Of a stretch of 41,135 nucleotides of DNA, positions 7,224-15,827 are shown one piece after another. The notes beneath the pieces are model-generated. The model was not told the origin of the DNA. It saw only the letters and a list, made by a program, of their open reading frames with translations, and made no database searches. Position 1 is the first letter of the stretch. Each line of letters begins with the position of its first letter. The stretch comes from Candidatus Uhrbacteria bacterium RIFOXYA2_FULL_40_9 (GTDB lineage: Bacteria; Patescibacteriota; Patescibacteriia; UBA9934; GWF2-40-263), in assembly GCA_001791615.1 (NCBI GenBank), contig MGEY01000054.1:1-41135 (forward strand), given 5' to 3'. Made by a program: the position numbers and the translations under genes.

Positions 7224-9799
7224 TGACGATTTTTCAATTTGGCCTTGAGGCAACTGCACAAACTCCACCAATAACAACGATGGCTGGAGGAAATTTTAGT
7301 ACGCTTGTGATACCGATCCTTTTGATCGTTTTCATTGGCGTATTTCTTTTTTTCTGCGCGCTTGGATTACGTTCAGTTTTGCGGAAACGTCATATGATCC
7401 GAACTGCTACATTCGAGAATATTCTTCTTCTCGTGACTCTTCCAAAGTTTCGTCGTGAAGAAGAAAGTGAGAGAGGACCAACAAAAGAACAAGTACAAGA
7501 TGCGGTTGCAGCTGCAGAAACCTTGTTTTCTTCCGTGGGAGGCTTGAGTGCTCCAAAAAAATTGAAAGTATTAAAATCTTGGCTTTTTGGTCGTTCTGAT
7601 GAGTTTACGTTTGAAATAGTGATTCATAAAGGATTGATTAAATTTTACATTTCGATTCCTCGTACTCTTCAAAGCTATTTTGAACAACAACTCTCTGCGG
7701 CATACCCAGATGCTCATTTGGAACAAGTAGAAGATTACAATTTATTTGGGCCAAAAACGAAAGTCGTGGGGAGTTACATGATTTTTAAGCGTGAAAGTGC
7801 TTTTCCTATTAAAACCTATCAAGATCTTGATCGTGATCCTCTGAACGCGATTACAAATGCCTTTTCAAAAGTACCAACAGGTGATGGAGCTGCTTTTCAG
7901 TTTGTCCTGCGATCCTCTCATCCTCGATGGCGTCGTCGAGCAGTTGATATTGCACGCAATATGCAACAAGGAATGAAAGTAGGGGATGCGATGCGCAGGC
8001 GTGGAATCAAAAAGTTTAATCTATTTGAAATAGCTGGATTGAAAGAGAAAACAGAAGAGAAGAAGGATTATCGACTTTCTCCACAAGAAGAAGAACTCGT
8101 TAAAGGATTAGAAAGCAAAGCAAGTAAATCTGGAATGGATGTCTGTATTCGTCTTGTGGCTTCTTCAGAATCTGCAACCAATGCACAGAGCATTTTGGCA
8201 AACATGATCAATGCGTTTTCTCAATTCAATATTTATGAATATGGGAATTCTTTTAAGAAAAAAGTTCCACGTAGAAATCGAAAGTTAGTGAGAGGATTTA
8301 TCTATCGTTCTTTGGATGAACGAAGAAAAATTGTTTTGAATTCAGAAGAAATGGCAAGCCTCTGGCATCTTCCTCTTCCTTGGACGGAAACCCCAAATAT
8401 TAAATGGCTTGGCGCACGACGTGGGGCTGTTCCTTCAAATGTGCCAAAAGGGCCACAAGATGGAGGAACCATTGAACTCGGGTTTAACATGTATCGTGGG
8501 GTGAAAACGCCTGTGTGGATGAAAGAAGTGGATCGTTCTCGCCACATGTACATTATTGGAAAGTCTGGTACAGGAAAATCTCAACTTATTGCGCGTCTTG
8601 CGACACAGGATATTTGTGCTGGGCATGGCGTTGCAGTGGTGGATCCTCACGGAGATCTAACAGAACAGATTTTGGGAAATATTCCAAAAGAGCGCATTGA
8701 TGATGTGATATATTTTTGTCCAGCAGATCTTGATAGACCGATGGGTCTGAACATGCTTGAAACCAAAGATCCCTCCATGAAAGATTTTGCGGTTCAAGAA
8801 ATGATTTCTATTTTTTACAAGCTTTTTCCACCAGAAATGATTGGTCCGATGTTTGAGCACCACATGCGTAATGTGATGTTGACGCTGATGTCAGATCCAA
8901 AAAATCCGGGTTCTTTGATTGAGATCCCTCGTATTTTTTCTGATGAGTCTTTTCAAAAAACTTGGCGCGCGCGGGTGAAAGATCCTGTGGTACAATCGTA
9001 TTGGGTGAATGAAGTTGATAAAACTTCAGATTTTCACAAATCTGAAATGCTCGGTTATCTCATTTCAAAAGTAGGACGCTTTGTAGAAAATGAAATGATG
9101 CGAAACATTATCGGACAGGCTCATTCTTCTTTTGATTTCCGTGAAGTCATGGATAAAAAGAAAATCTTGCTTGTGAATCTTTCAAAAGGAAAAACAGGAG
9201 ATGTAAACGCAGAGCTTTTGGGAATGATTATTGTGACAAAATTACAAATGGCTGCTCTTGGACGTGCTGATATGCCAGAATCAGAACGTCATGATTTTTT
9301 CTTGTACATCGACGAGTTCCAGAACTTTGTTACTGATTCCATTGCCACAATTTTGTCAGAGGCGCGTAAATATCGTTTAAACTTGATCATTGCTCACCAG
9401 TATATTGGTCAGCTTGTGAAAGATGGAAAAACAGAGATTCGCGATGCTGTGTTTGGAAACGTGGGAACGAACTTTGTTGCACGTATTGGTCCAGAGGATG
9501 TAGAAACCTTGGAAAAAATCTATTCTCCTGAGTTTTCTGGGTATGATCTTATTAACTCAGACAAGTTTACGTGGTATGTAAAGATGATCGTGGACAACTC
9601 TCAAATAAAACCATTTACCCTCAACTTTGAAATGTTTCCAAAAGGGGATGCTGAGCTTGCAAAAGCAATTAAAGAATTGTCACGACTTAAGTACGCGCGC
9701 GCGCGAGATATTGTGGAAGAAGAAATTATGGAACGCGCACAACTTGGTGTGATGGATCAAGGTTCAAAACCACCAGAGCTTGGTCTTTCTTCAAGATAA
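7220..9799 (+). CDS. VirD4/TraG-like membrane-anchored ATPase (type IV secretion coupling-protein family)
   Basis: The protein is 859 aa. It has one membrane segment near residues 29-50, a long N-terminal region (about 60-400) without recognisable motif, then a RecA-like FtsK/VirD4 ATPase domain. The Walker A motif GKSGTGKSQL begins near residue 446. VVDPHGDLTEQILGNIP follows as in DUF87/TraG-type ATPases, and the Walker B is FFLYIDEFQNF near 693-703. A stretch resembling the TraM-recognition segment of coupling proteins includes LSEARKYRLNLIIAHQY. Known relatives pump DNA or protein through type IV systems. No mating-pair or VirB-like genes lie nearby, so its real substrate is unknown. It overlaps the acidic gene upstream and is 11 bp from the next gene. 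Confidence 0.85.
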   Translation: MMTIFQFGLEATAQTPPITTMAGGNFSTLVIPILLIVFIGVFLFFCALGLRSVLRKRHMIRTATFENILLLVTLPKFRREEESERGPTKEQVQDAVAAAETLFSSVGGLSAPKKLKVLKSWLFGRSDEFTFEIVIHKGLIKFYISIPRTLQSYFEQQLSAAYPDAHLEQVEDYNLFGPKTKVVGSYMIFKRESAFPIKTYQDLDRDPLNAITNAFSKVPTGDGAAFQFVLRSSHPRWRRRAVDIARNMQQGMKVGDAMRRRGIKKFNLFEIAGLKEKTEEKKDYRLSPQEEELVKGLESKASKSGMDVCIRLVASSESATNAQSILANMINAFSQFNIYEYGNSFKKKVPRRNRKLVRGFIYRSLDERRKIVLNSEEMASLWHLPLPWTETPNIKWLGARRGAVPSNVPKGPQDGGTIELGFNMYRGVKTPVWMKEVDRSRHMYIIGKSGTGKSQLIARLATQDICAGHGVAVVDPHGDLTEQILGNIPKERIDDVIYFCPADLDRPMGLNMLETKDPSMKDFAVQEMISIFYKLFPPEMIGPMFEHHMRNVMLTLMSDPKNPGSLIEIPRIFSDESFQKTWRARVKDPVVQSYWVNEVDKTSDFHKSEMLGYLISKVGRFVENEMMRNIIGQAHSSFDFREVMDKKKILLVNLSKGKTGDVNAELLGMIIVTKLQMAALGRADMPESERHDFFLYIDEFQNFVTDSIATILSEARKYRLNLIIAHQYIGQLVKDGKTEIRDAVFGNVGTNFVARIGPEDVETLEKIYSPEFSGYDLINSDKFTWYVKMIVDNSQIKPFTLNFEMFPKGDAELAKAIKELSRLKYARARDIVEEEIMERAQLGVMDQGSKPPELGLSSR

Positions 9800-9810
9800 T
9801 ATTTTGTTTT

Positions 9811-10464
9811 ATGAATTTGTTTGAAGATACACAAGAAGAATGCAAAGAGGTTTATTTAGATGAAACAGAATCGTTTACTCCTGAACCTCTCATGGACATC
9901 ATGACTGAAAAAGAAGATGCAGATATGCGTCAGGTTTTAGCATTACAGATGTTAAAACACGTTCAAGAAAATTTAGGACATGCTATTGAACTGTTAGAAA
10001 ACGGACAACTTGTAGATGCTCAAACAATGCTTGCACAGCTCGTGACAGAAAAGACCCAACTTCAAAGGAAAAAAGAAGCCCTTTCTGGGGACAAGGTATT
10101 GGAAGGAGTTTTTGATGGACGTGGTATGGTTGGTTCTGATGGGAGTATTTATGAAGTGCCACAGAATTATGCATCAAAATCTCGTTTAGTTGAGGGGGAT
10201 GTGTTGAAGCTCATTGTTCGTGCAAATGGGGAGCATATTTATAAGCAAATCAAGCCTATTGAACGTCGACGTGTTATTGGATCTTTACTTTTTGATGAAG
10301 TGGATAATCGTCATGTTGTCGTGGTGGGAGACATCACGTATCATGTGCTCGATGCCAGTGTAAGTTATCATCGCGGAGGACCCGGAGATGAAGTTGTCTT
10401 AGTGATTCCAAAATCTGGTAAATGTCGGTTTGGCGCCGTGGATGCGATCAATAAGAAACGATAA
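9811..10464 (+). CDS. Unknown protein with two similar beta-rich segments
   Basis: The protein is 217 aa with no membrane segment. The N-terminal half (about 1-95) is acidic and helical (MRQVLALQMLKHVQENLGHAI). The C-terminal half looks like two copies of one beta-rich unit: GVFDGRGMVGSDGSIYEVP through EGDVLKLIV, then GSLLFDEVDNRHVVVVGD through PGDEVVLVIP. Each has a Gly-Asp turn followed by a hydrophobic strand, and RRR joins them. I do not recognise the family. It is 11 bp from the VirD4-like gene and probably in the same operon, so a linked role is possible. There is no Shine-Dalgarno sequence. Confidence 0.7.
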   Translation: MNLFEDTQEECKEVYLDETESFTPEPLMDIMTEKEDADMRQVLALQMLKHVQENLGHAIELLENGQLVDAQTMLAQLVTEKTQLQRKKEALSGDKVLEGVFDGRGMVGSDGSIYEVPQNYASKSRLVEGDVLKLIVRANGEHIYKQIKPIERRRVIGSLLFDEVDNRHVVVVGDITYHVLDASVSYHRGGPGDEVVLVIPKSGKCRFGAVDAINKKR

Positions 10465-10548
10465 GCCTTTTGGTGATCTTGTTATATAAAGGATTGAACA
10501 ATACAAAAAAAAGGGGGGTGGAAGCCGTCCTCTTTCTATTCAAAAAAT

Positions 10549-12141
10549 ATGAATCAAGCCCTCTATCGAACGTATCGACCACAAACTTTTGCTTCTATTT
10601 CTGGGCAAGAGCATGTGGTGACAACTCTGAAAAATCAAATACTTTCAGGGAAGGTTGCGCATGCGTATTTGTTTACCGGACCAAGAGGAGTAGGGAAGAC
10701 AACGATTGCGCGACTGATTGCAAAAGTTGTGAATTGTGAACATCCAGAAGGAGGTGAGCCATGTAATCAGTGTGATGTTTGTACAGAAGTTGCAAAAGGT
10801 TCGGCTTTAGACATTTTTGAGATAGATGCAGCTTCTCATACTGATGTTGAAAATGTCCGTGAAAATATTATCAAAAGCGTTCGTTTTGCTCCGAATCGAT
10901 TCAAGTTCAAGGTGTACATTATTGATGAAGTTCACATGCTTTCCACTTCTGCTTTTAATGCGCTTTTGAAAACACTTGAGGAACCTCCTTCGCATGCCAT
11001 TTTTATTTTGGCTACCACAGAAATTCACAAAGTTCCACAAACGATTATTAGTCGTTGTCAGAGATTTGATTTTAGACGCATTCCAATCAAGGCCATGATA
11101 GATCGACTTGCAGGAATTGTAGAAAAAGAAGGGATTGAAGTTAATGAGGAGGTTTTGAGTGAAATTGCTCGCCACTCAGATGGATGTGCTAGAGATGCAG
11201 AGAGTTTGCTTGGACAAGTGCTTGCCATTGGAGAGAAAAAGATCACCATGAAAGAAGCTTCTTTAGTGCTTCCTGCAACAACGCATATTTTGGTTTTAGA
11301 TTTTCTTGAAGCCTTGCTTAAAAGAGATACTAGGCAAGGTGTTCATTTAATCAATACCTATCTTGAACAAGGGATTGATTTACGTCATTTTATTGAAGAT
11401 ACTATTGATCTTTCCCGCATTCTTCTTCTTGGAATGATTGGAGAAATGAAGCAGGCATCAGAAGCTTTTGATGAAACAACGCAAGCGCGACTTCAATTTT
11501 TTTCTTCTTTTACAACGATCTCTTTTATTTCTTTAATGATTGAATCTTTTTTGGAAGCAAAAAAGTTGATGAAAATTAGTCATATTCCTCAACTCCCGAT
11601 TGAACTTTCAATTTTAACGTGTTGTCAAAATAAAGAGGTCGTGCAGACATCAAAAGTAAATGCTCTTCCAATGAGAGGAGATTCTGTTTCATCTGAAAGA
11701 ACAGAAGTACTTAAACAAGTTCAAAACAAAAAAATACCTTCAGAAGAGATTCCTTTAGAGCAAGAGGTTGTTAAAGAAGAGGAGATTAAAGAAGAAACAA
11801 GAGAACAAAAAGAACCTGCACAAATTCCTGTATTTTCTCTTGAAGAAGTGCGACGTCGTTGGCCAGAAGTGTTTAAACAAGTGAAAGAATGCCATGCTTC
11901 TTTGCCTTTTGTCATGGAGTCTGCTTCGGTGTCCTCTATAAATGGAAATGAGCTTGAGCTTGATTTTAAGTATTCTTTGTATGCGGATACGATCAATCAG
12001 GAAAAGAATCGGAGTTTGATTGAGAAGATTGTGGAAAAGGTATACGGAGTCCATATGCGTATTCGAGCACGTTATGTTTTGGCTGAGGCTGATGAAGTTG
12101 CTGCTGATTTGATTGAAGAGTTTGGAGGAATTATGGTGTAA
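10549..12141 (+). CDS. dnaX: DNA polymerase III subunit gamma/tau
   Basis: The product is 530 aa. DnaX is the clamp-loader ATPase that opens the sliding clamp. It starts NQALYRTYRPQTFASISGQEHV, the standard DnaX N-terminus. Walker A GPRGVGKTT begins at residue 44, the zinc module CEHPEGGEPCNQCDVC spans about 63-78, Walker B IDEVHMLS is at about 125-132, and sensor and arginine-finger elements include SRCQRFDFRRI. A Glu/Lys-rich linker (about 390-425) precedes a C-terminal domain resembling the tau tail. The start at 10549 has no Shine-Dalgarno sequence; A-rich sequence precedes it. Confidence 0.96.
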   Translation: MNQALYRTYRPQTFASISGQEHVVTTLKNQILSGKVAHAYLFTGPRGVGKTTIARLIAKVVNCEHPEGGEPCNQCDVCTEVAKGSALDIFEIDAASHTDVENVRENIIKSVRFAPNRFKFKVYIIDEVHMLSTSAFNALLKTLEEPPSHAIFILATTEIHKVPQTIISRCQRFDFRRIPIKAMIDRLAGIVEKEGIEVNEEVLSEIARHSDGCARDAESLLGQVLAIGEKKITMKEASLVLPATTHILVLDFLEALLKRDTRQGVHLINTYLEQGIDLRHFIEDTIDLSRILLLGMIGEMKQASEAFDETTQARLQFFSSFTTISFISLMIESFLEAKKLMKISHIPQLPIELSILTCCQNKEVVQTSKVNALPMRGDSVSSERTEVLKQVQNKKIPSEEIPLEQEVVKEEEIKEETREQKEPAQIPVFSLEEVRRRWPEVFKQVKECHASLPFVMESASVSSINGNELELDFKYSLYADTINQEKNRSLIEKIVEKVYGVHMRIRARYVLAEADEVAADLIEEFGGIMV

Positions 12142-12168
12142 AAGAAGGGTGATGGAATCATTATTCCA

Positions 12169-12197
12169 TTGACGCTTCACACTATTTTTGTTATCTT
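12169..12197 (+). promoter_or_regulatory. Promoter of tRNA-Gln
   Basis: TTGACG (12169-12174), a 17-bp spacer and TATCTT (12192-12197) predict a start near 12204. The precursor would carry about 155 nt of 5' leader holding both copies of the 49-bp repeat. Confidence 0.6.
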
Positions 12198-12215
12198 TTC
12201 GTGGTTCATATTTTA

Positions 12216-12357
12216 GTTCGCTCGGAAATGCCATGAAGCAAGCTTCAGTCATTTCGCTCACTCAGTAAACAAAAGCTCCCGGATATCGTCTTCGACGATA
12301 TTCCGGTCGTTCGCTCGGAAATGCCATGAAGCAAGCTTCAGTCATTTCGCTCACTCA
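12216..12357 (+). repeat. Perfect 49-bp direct repeat (two copies, 93-bp period) in front of tRNA-Gln
   Basis: The copies are at 12216-12264 and 12309-12357 and appear identical. Each is an imperfect hairpin centred on TGAAGC-AA-GCTTCA with CGGAAATG and CATTTCG outer arms. Between the copies lies a second hairpin, CCGGATATCGTC-TTCG-GACGATATtCCGG. That spacer begins CTCCCGGATATCGTC, nearly the tRNA-Gln 5' end (CTCCCGGATCGTC), so the duplicated unit seems to include a degenerate copy of the tRNA start. It resembles a REP-like intergenic element. Confidence 0.8.
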
Positions 12358-12358
12358 C

Positions 12359-12432
12359 TCCCGGATCGTCTAACGGCAGGACACCAGTTTCTGGCACTGG
12401 TAATCGGGGTTCGAGTCCCTGTCCGGGAACCA
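12359..12432 (+). tRNA. tRNA-Gln (anticodon CTG)
   Basis: The gene is 74 nt including an encoded CCA. The acceptor arm TCCCGGA (12359-12365) pairs with TCCGGGA (12422-12428). The anticodon stem CCAGT/ACTGG encloses the loop TTCTGGC with anticodon CTG, which reads CAG. The T arm is GGGGTTCGAGTCCC. A gatCA pair in the same window fits the transamidation route to Gln-tRNA or Asn-tRNA, although gatB is not here. Confidence 0.95.
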
Positions 12433-12465
12433 ACAAAACCGTCTGTCTCACACAGGCGGTTTTGT
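12433..12465 (+). terminator. Hairpin terminator after tRNA-Gln
   Basis: ACAAAACCG (12433-12441) pairs with CGGTTTTGT (12457-12465), and CTGT (12443-12446) with ACAG (12452-12455). There is no long T-run after the stem. Confidence 0.6.
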
Positions 12466-12531
12466 AATAGGATAAACGAAAAAACAGTCTGAGGTTTTAT
12501 TTACCCCCAAGCAGAACGAACGGCTTTTTGT

Positions 12532-12537
12532 TATACT
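12532..12537 (+). promoter_or_regulatory. -10 box upstream of the 12601 gene
   Basis: TATACT in the context TTGTTATACT would start transcription near 12544, leaving a leader of about 57 nt with no Shine-Dalgarno sequence. No clear -35 is visible. Confidence 0.4.
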
Positions 12538-12600
12538 ATTCTCAGGCCAAGTAGTTAGTTTATCAATCAAAATTATTATACCCTTTAAATCTCTTTATTT

Positions 12601-13818
12601 ATGTCGCGATATATTTATGCCCTTGGAGGTGGAATAGTGACCATTGCTATCCTTTTGCCACTTTTGTACTTATTTCAAACAGGAGCTTTCTCCTTTTTGT
12701 CTTTTGATAAGGATGTTTACACAGATCTTTCAACAAACGGTTTCGGGGAACTTTTATCTGATGAGGAATCGTTTGCAGAGGCAAGTCGCAGTATTTTAGA
12801 AGAAGAAGCCACAGGATTCGGTGGAGGAGGTGTGATGAGTGATGCAAAAGAAATTGCTCCCTATCCTTATATTTCAAAAGCTTACGCTTATCATTATGAA
12901 GGCAGTTATCCACTTAGTGATCTTTCAAATAAAGTTTACCGACAAGTCACAGAAGATCTTTCACTTTATTCTTTAGAGGCACAAATCAAAAAAACGACAA
13001 TCGGAAACTTTTCGTTTTCTTATTTAGATCAGCCAAAGATTCAAAACATCATGGTGAGTGAAGACAAAGAAAATGGGTATAGCCTTCAGGTTGATGCTTT
13101 GTATGGCACGGTTTATCTCACAAGAAATTGGCAATCTTGGGATGAATCAGATGTGCATGAAGCGATGACACTTGATCAAATACCTGCGAATGAGGAAATT
13201 ATTATGGTCGCTCAGACGTTTTTACAAGAGTATGGCATCGACATTTCCTCTTATGGAAACCCTGTCGTGCAAGATGAGTGGTTTAATTTTGCTTCCGGAG
13301 TTGATGGATATATTCCAGAAATTATTGGGGTTGTTTATCCGAGAGTTATTGAAGGAGTTGAAGTATGGGATCTTTATGGTTCTCCCACGGGATTATTAGT
13401 GTATGTGAATGTTCGTACAGGAACGATTGATTCAGCAAATTGGAGTATTGGTCATTCTTTCGAACGATCTTCTTACGATCTTGTTTCTGAATTGGATGAA
13501 GTTAGTTCCCTCATTGAACAAGGGGGTCTTTATCAATATCAATATGAATTTGCAGATGTGACGTACGATATTACTTTAAGTGAACCTACTTTTGTTCTTG
13601 CACAATACACACAGTACAAAGGAAATGAGTTTTCTACTCTTTATCTACCTGCTCTTGCTTTTCCTATAAGTGAAAAACCAGAAGGGGCAGAAATCTTTTC
13701 TGATCATGTTGTTGTCCCATTAGTAAAAGAGTTTCTTTCAGAGTCCGGAAATGATCGTTATCCAATTTTGTTAGAGGAGGGAGTAAGAGAAGTAGATGTT
13801 CCAGTTATTTCACCTTAA
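12601..13818 (+). CDS. Membrane-anchored extracellular protein, unknown function
   Basis: The protein is 405 aa. One N-terminal hydrophobic segment (about residues 5-27, YALGGGIVTIAILLPLLYLF) is followed by a long soluble, acidic, Tyr-rich region with no further membrane span, so the bulk should lie outside the membrane. There is no lipobox, and the segment looks more like an uncleaved anchor than a signal peptide. A glycine run (about residues 72-77) follows a flexible acidic part. I do not recognise a domain. It has its own -10 box and shares a bidirectional terminator with the convergent rimK-like gene. Confidence 0.7.
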   Translation: MSRYIYALGGGIVTIAILLPLLYLFQTGAFSFLSFDKDVYTDLSTNGFGELLSDEESFAEASRSILEEEATGFGGGGVMSDAKEIAPYPYISKAYAYHYEGSYPLSDLSNKVYRQVTEDLSLYSLEAQIKKTTIGNFSFSYLDQPKIQNIMVSEDKENGYSLQVDALYGTVYLTRNWQSWDESDVHEAMTLDQIPANEEIIMVAQTFLQEYGIDISSYGNPVVQDEWFNFASGVDGYIPEIIGVVYPRVIEGVEVWDLYGSPTGLLVYVNVRTGTIDSANWSIGHSFERSSYDLVSELDEVSSLIEQGGLYQYQYEFADVTYDITLSEPTFVLAQYTQYKGNEFSTLYLPALAFPISEKPEGAEIFSDHVVVPLVKEFLSESGNDRYPILLEEGVREVDVPVISP

Positions 13819-13849
13819 GAGAAATCATATTTCAAAACCTAATCTTGAA

Positions 13850-13890
13850 TAAAAAAACACCTTCGTTTGGCGAGGGTGTTTCCTTTTTTT
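13850..13890. terminator. Bidirectional terminator between convergent genes
   Basis: AACACCTTCG (13856-13865) pairs with CGAGGGTGTT (13871-13880). An A-run precedes it and a T-run follows, so it works in both directions for the 12601 gene and the minus-strand rimK-like gene. Confidence 0.85.
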
Positions 13891-14783
13891 TATTTCGTTG
13901 CAACTTTGATTGCGTAATCTACAATCGCACCAGCAATACTGACATTTGTGGTTTTTTGTAATTCTTCAAAGCCTGGATTAGCATTTACTTCCACGACAAC
14001 AGGTCCTTCTTTTGTATACATGAGATCAATCCCACCAATTTCTAACTGATATTCTTTTGCTGCTTTTAGAGCGAGGTCTCGCTCTCTATCGGAAAGTTGA
14101 TAAGTAGCTCCGGATCCACCATTTGAAGTATTTGTTCGAATGTCTCCAGGAGGAGCCGTGCGCTCCATGGAGGCAATCACTTTGCCATCAACCACGAATA
14201 CACGAATATCTTTTCTATCCGCATCTGCAAGAAATTCTTCGACAATAATAGGCATGGCATTACGAGAAGTAAGATAATCTGCCACAGGTCGAAGGACTTC
14301 TTTACTATCTGCATAGAACACTCCGCGACCAAAAGATCCAAAGGAAACTTTGAGAACAACCGGAAATCCAATTTTGTCAGCAGCTAACATGATTTCACTG
14401 GTCCGCTTGGCAATAGCCCAACGTGCCATAGGCAATCCATTGGTGAGTGAAGTCACATGTTGTTCTAGCTTATTTTTTGCGTACCAGTAACTAGGCCAAG
14501 AATTGATGATGCGATATCCTGCCTGTTCAAGGAGTTGGGCTGGGTAGGCATGAGAACTGGGATCTTCCAAAAAGTTGGGTCGAGCAATAATGACATCGAT
14601 TTTTTCAAGAGGTTCACCATTATGGGTGATCACTAGTTTGCCGTCTGTTCGAATAAAAGCAAGTTGAGGGGTGTAGAGACGAACAGGGACATGTCCTTTT
14701 GCTTCAATCGTCGCAGCGATTTCTTCCACAAACGCATATTTTGCAAATTGTGGATCGGAAAAGGCAAGGATTCCAATCTTCAT
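13890..14783 (-). CDS. RimK-like ATP-grasp ligase
   Basis: The protein is 297 aa, the size of RimK/LysX-type ATP-grasp enzymes, which join amino acids, often glutamate, to a protein or small-molecule carboxylate using ATP. Family features visible are the N-terminal MKIGILAF, a pre-ATP-grasp domain with IIARPNF, the lid region PVVLKVSFGSFGRGVF, the DIRVFVVDGKVIASMER stretch, GDIRTNTSNGG, and the metal-binding VVVEVNANPGFEELQK near the C-terminus. RimK of E. coli modifies ribosomal protein S6; the substrate here cannot be told. It lies 12 bp after dusB on the minus strand, and a translation-related role would fit. Confidence 0.87.
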   Translation of the reverse strand: MKIGILAFSDPQFAKYAFVEEIAATIEAKGHVPVRLYTPQLAFIRTDGKLVITHNGEPLEKIDVIIARPNFLEDPSSHAYPAQLLEQAGYRIINSWPSYWYAKNKLEQHVTSLTNGLPMARWAIAKRTSEIMLAADKIGFPVVLKVSFGSFGRGVFYADSKEVLRPVADYLTSRNAMPIIVEEFLADADRKDIRVFVVDGKVIASMERTAPPGDIRTNTSNGGSGATYQLSDRERDLALKAAKEYQLEIGGIDLMYTKEGPVVVEVNANPGFEELQKTTNVSIAGAIVDYAIKVATK

Positions 14784-14795
14784 AGATACAATTCA

Positions 14796-15761
14796 TTAAT
14801 TAGCCAGTGTATTTAGCATTTCTTTCAGTAAATCGTCAAGGTTTGTAAGGCTTGTGATGGTGTGCAAACGCTCACGAAATTGTTTTGCTCCAGGTATTCC
14901 TTTGAAATACCACGTAAGATGTTTACGAAAGGTTATTATTCCGTGTTCCCCTTGATTTTCGATTTGGAGACGAACGTGTTTTTGAACAAGGTGTACACGT
15001 TGCTCAAGAGTTACTGGTGTCAGAGGCTTCCCTGAAAGTAATTCATCAATTTGTAAAAAAATCCAAGGATTTCCTAAAGCACCACGAGCAATAGTAATGC
15101 CATCACATTCTGTTTCTTGTAAAGCCTGAAGGGCTAGCTCGGCAGAAGTAATGTCTCCATTGGCAATGATCGGGAGAGAAACATTTTTTTTGGCTTGCCG
15201 AATAATATCCCAATTTGCTTTACCTGAATACCCTTGTGTTTTTGTACGACCATGGATAGTGATCAGGTCTGCTCCAGCCTCTTCAAGAACACGAACAAAT
15301 TCAAGACACTCTGTTTCTTGAGACCAACCTGTTCGAATTTTTACAGAGACGGGAAGAGAGATTACTTGTTTGATGGCTTTTACGATTTTTGATGCTTTTT
15401 CTGGTTCTTTCATGAGTGCTGCTCCATTGAAGTTCTGGGTCAGTTTATGCACTGGGCAACCCATATTTATGTCAATTCCTTCTGGATGATTATTTTCTTC
15501 AATCAATGTAGCTGCGCGAGCCATGACCATAGGATCACCTCCAAATATTTGTTGAATCACTGGACGTTCCTGAGAATGAATTTTTGTCATTTTCCAAGTC
15601 TTTTCATTTTCTCGAACAATTGCTTCTGAAGAAACCATTTCTCGAAAAATAATCGGAGTTGTTGACAGAGATTTAACCACGCGACAAAACGAAGAATCTG
15701 TCATATCTGCCATTGGGGCCAAAGCAATCAGAGGTTTTGAATGTGTATTCCAAGAAAACAT
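14796..15761 (-). CDS. dusB: tRNA-dihydrouridine synthase (DusB-like)
   Basis: The protein is 321 aa from the ATG at 15761, or 327 aa from 15779. Dus enzymes reduce uridine in the tRNA D loop using FMN and NADPH. Motifs in order are PLIALAPMADMTDSSF, the catalytic-cysteine region INMGCPVHKLTQNFNGAALM, VKIRTGW, LITIHGRTKTQGYSGKANWD, IIANGDI, and DGITIARGALGNPWIF, followed by the helical C-terminal domain. I prefer 15761 because a TATGCT -10-like box (minus strand, 15771-15776) ends 9 nt before it, the spacing seen at other starts here. It diverges from the metallo-hydrolase gene at 15828. Confidence 0.93.
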   Translation of the reverse strand: MFSWNTHSKPLIALAPMADMTDSSFCRVVKSLSTTPIIFREMVSSEAIVRENEKTWKMTKIHSQERPVIQQIFGGDPMVMARAATLIEENNHPEGIDINMGCPVHKLTQNFNGAALMKEPEKASKIVKAIKQVISLPVSVKIRTGWSQETECLEFVRVLEEAGADLITIHGRTKTQGYSGKANWDIIRQAKKNVSLPIIANGDITSAELALQALQETECDGITIARGALGNPWIFLQIDELLSGKPLTPVTLEQRVHLVQKHVRLQIENQGEHGIITFRKHLTWYFKGIPGAKQFRERLHTITSLTNLDDLLKEMLNTLAN

Positions 15762-15813
15762 AACCCAAAGAGCATACATGGTTTAGGAACTTTTTTCCAG
15801 AGTCTAATCTTGA

Positions 15814-15819
15814 TATACT
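15814..15819 (+). promoter_or_regulatory. -10 box of a probable leaderless promoter
   Basis: TATACT ends 8 nt before the ATG at 15828, and no Shine-Dalgarno sequence is present. It lies back to back with the -10-like box of dusB. Confidence 0.5.
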
Positions 15820-15827
15820 GAACATCT

